Both the position numbers and the translations under genes were made by a program. From NCBI GenBank assembly GCA_002788515.1, contig PFRJ01000120.1, positions 1 to 16,073 on the forward strand: DNA of 16,073 nt. Reading direction: 5' to 3'. This document shows positions 15,772 through 16,073 of the stretch, piece after piece. A model generated the notes under the pieces. The model saw only the letters and a list, made by a program, of their open reading frames with translations. It ran no database searches and had not been told where the DNA came from. Position 1 is the first letter of the stretch; each line of letters begins with the position of its first letter. This stretch comes from Nitrosopumilales archaeon CG_4_9_14_0_2_um_filter_34_16. GTDB lineage: Archaea > Thermoproteota > Nitrososphaeria > Nitrososphaerales > Nitrosopumilaceae.

Positions 15772-16073
15772 TCATGCTCTAATGGATCTGCCTATTGTCT
15801 GATTTGATTCTTTGCCTGTAATCTTTGTCATTGCTTTTTTACTTAGAGCAGAATCTAGCGACATGAACTGTTTTACAATTATGCTTTGCTTGTTCAGAGA
15901 ATATAGTTGTGTATTTCCATACTTTCTTGTTGGTACAAAAATCTCAAATTTTTCCAGTATGGGCCAAACCTTGTAAAATGTAGTTTTAGAGATTCCAATT
16001 ACTTCGATTATCTCTTTTTTGGAATAGTCACTTTGATTATCTAGAAAAAAATCTATTATTCGAATCTGTGGTG
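15772..16073 (-). CDS. Winged-helix transcriptional regulator (5' end outside window)
   Basis: The minus strand is open from the window edge to a TGA at 15772-15774, giving the last 99 residues. A helix-turn-helix (YSKKEIIEVIGISKTTFYKVW) is followed by a wing-like hairpin (FEIFVPTRKYGNTQLYSLN) and a C-terminal helix (KQSIIVKQFMSLDSALSKKA). The fold is that of small winged-helix DNA-binding proteins, a class abundant in Nitrosopumilus-type genomes. No ligand or metal site is visible in the part present. Targets are unknown; nothing ties it to the copper or complex III genes beyond proximity. Confidence 0.72.
   Translation of the reverse strand, partial: PQIRIIDFFLDNQSDYSKKEIIEVIGISKTTFYKVWPILEKFEIFVPTRKYGNTQLYSLNKQSIIVKQFMSLDSALSKKAMTKITGKESNQTIGRSIRA

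Overview
The window most likely comes from a marine ammonia-oxidising archaeon of the Nitrosopumilus group (Nitrososphaerota, formerly Thaumarchaeota). The support is an AT-rich genome, a giant acidic Ig-like S-layer protein, a complex III module made of a Tat-type Rieske protein and a fused cytochrome b with a membrane-anchored blue copper protein in place of cytochrome c, a winged-helix regulator of the kind expanded in this group, and TTTATAA promoters very close to start codons. From memory and unchecked, the order S-layer ... Rieske, cytochrome b, blue copper resembles the Nmar_1547 to Nmar_1542 region of N. maritimus SCM1.

Layout. 1-4920: S-layer protein, lacking its 5' end, followed by a T-rich terminator. 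5032-6000: a secreted protein with two beta domains, a coiled-coil stalk and a C-terminal membrane helix, which looks like an S-layer anchor of the SlaB type. 6014-7198 (minus): a solo TnpB (IS1341 type) with hairpins at its 3' end. 7404-11216: a very large membrane-anchored subtilisin-like protease. 11222-12506: a second, unrelated solo TnpB inside a unit bounded by near-perfect inverted repeats and with strong RNA-like folding at its 3' end. 12547-14722: Rieske protein and cytochrome b as overlapping genes. 14774-15235: blue copper protein. 15232-15588 (minus): small unknown protein, tail to tail with the copper gene. 15622-15696 (minus): tRNA-Arg(UCU). 15772-16073 (minus): winged-helix regulator, lacking its 5' end.

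How it fits together. The left part is a cell-surface cluster: lattice protein, probable anchor and a surface protease, an organisation reminiscent of the SlaA/SlaB pair and of the stalk-bound subtilase of Staphylothermus. The right part is electron transport: quinol to Rieske/cytochrome b to blue copper protein. The Rieske and blue copper genes share a 26-base promoter block (21 of 26 identical at the same spacing), so they are probably co-regulated. Two TnpB elements sit immediately after stop codons of resident genes. The second ends exactly where the shared promoter block of the Rieske gene begins, so its predicted guide sequence would be that promoter. No CRISPR array, rRNA or tnpA gene is visible.
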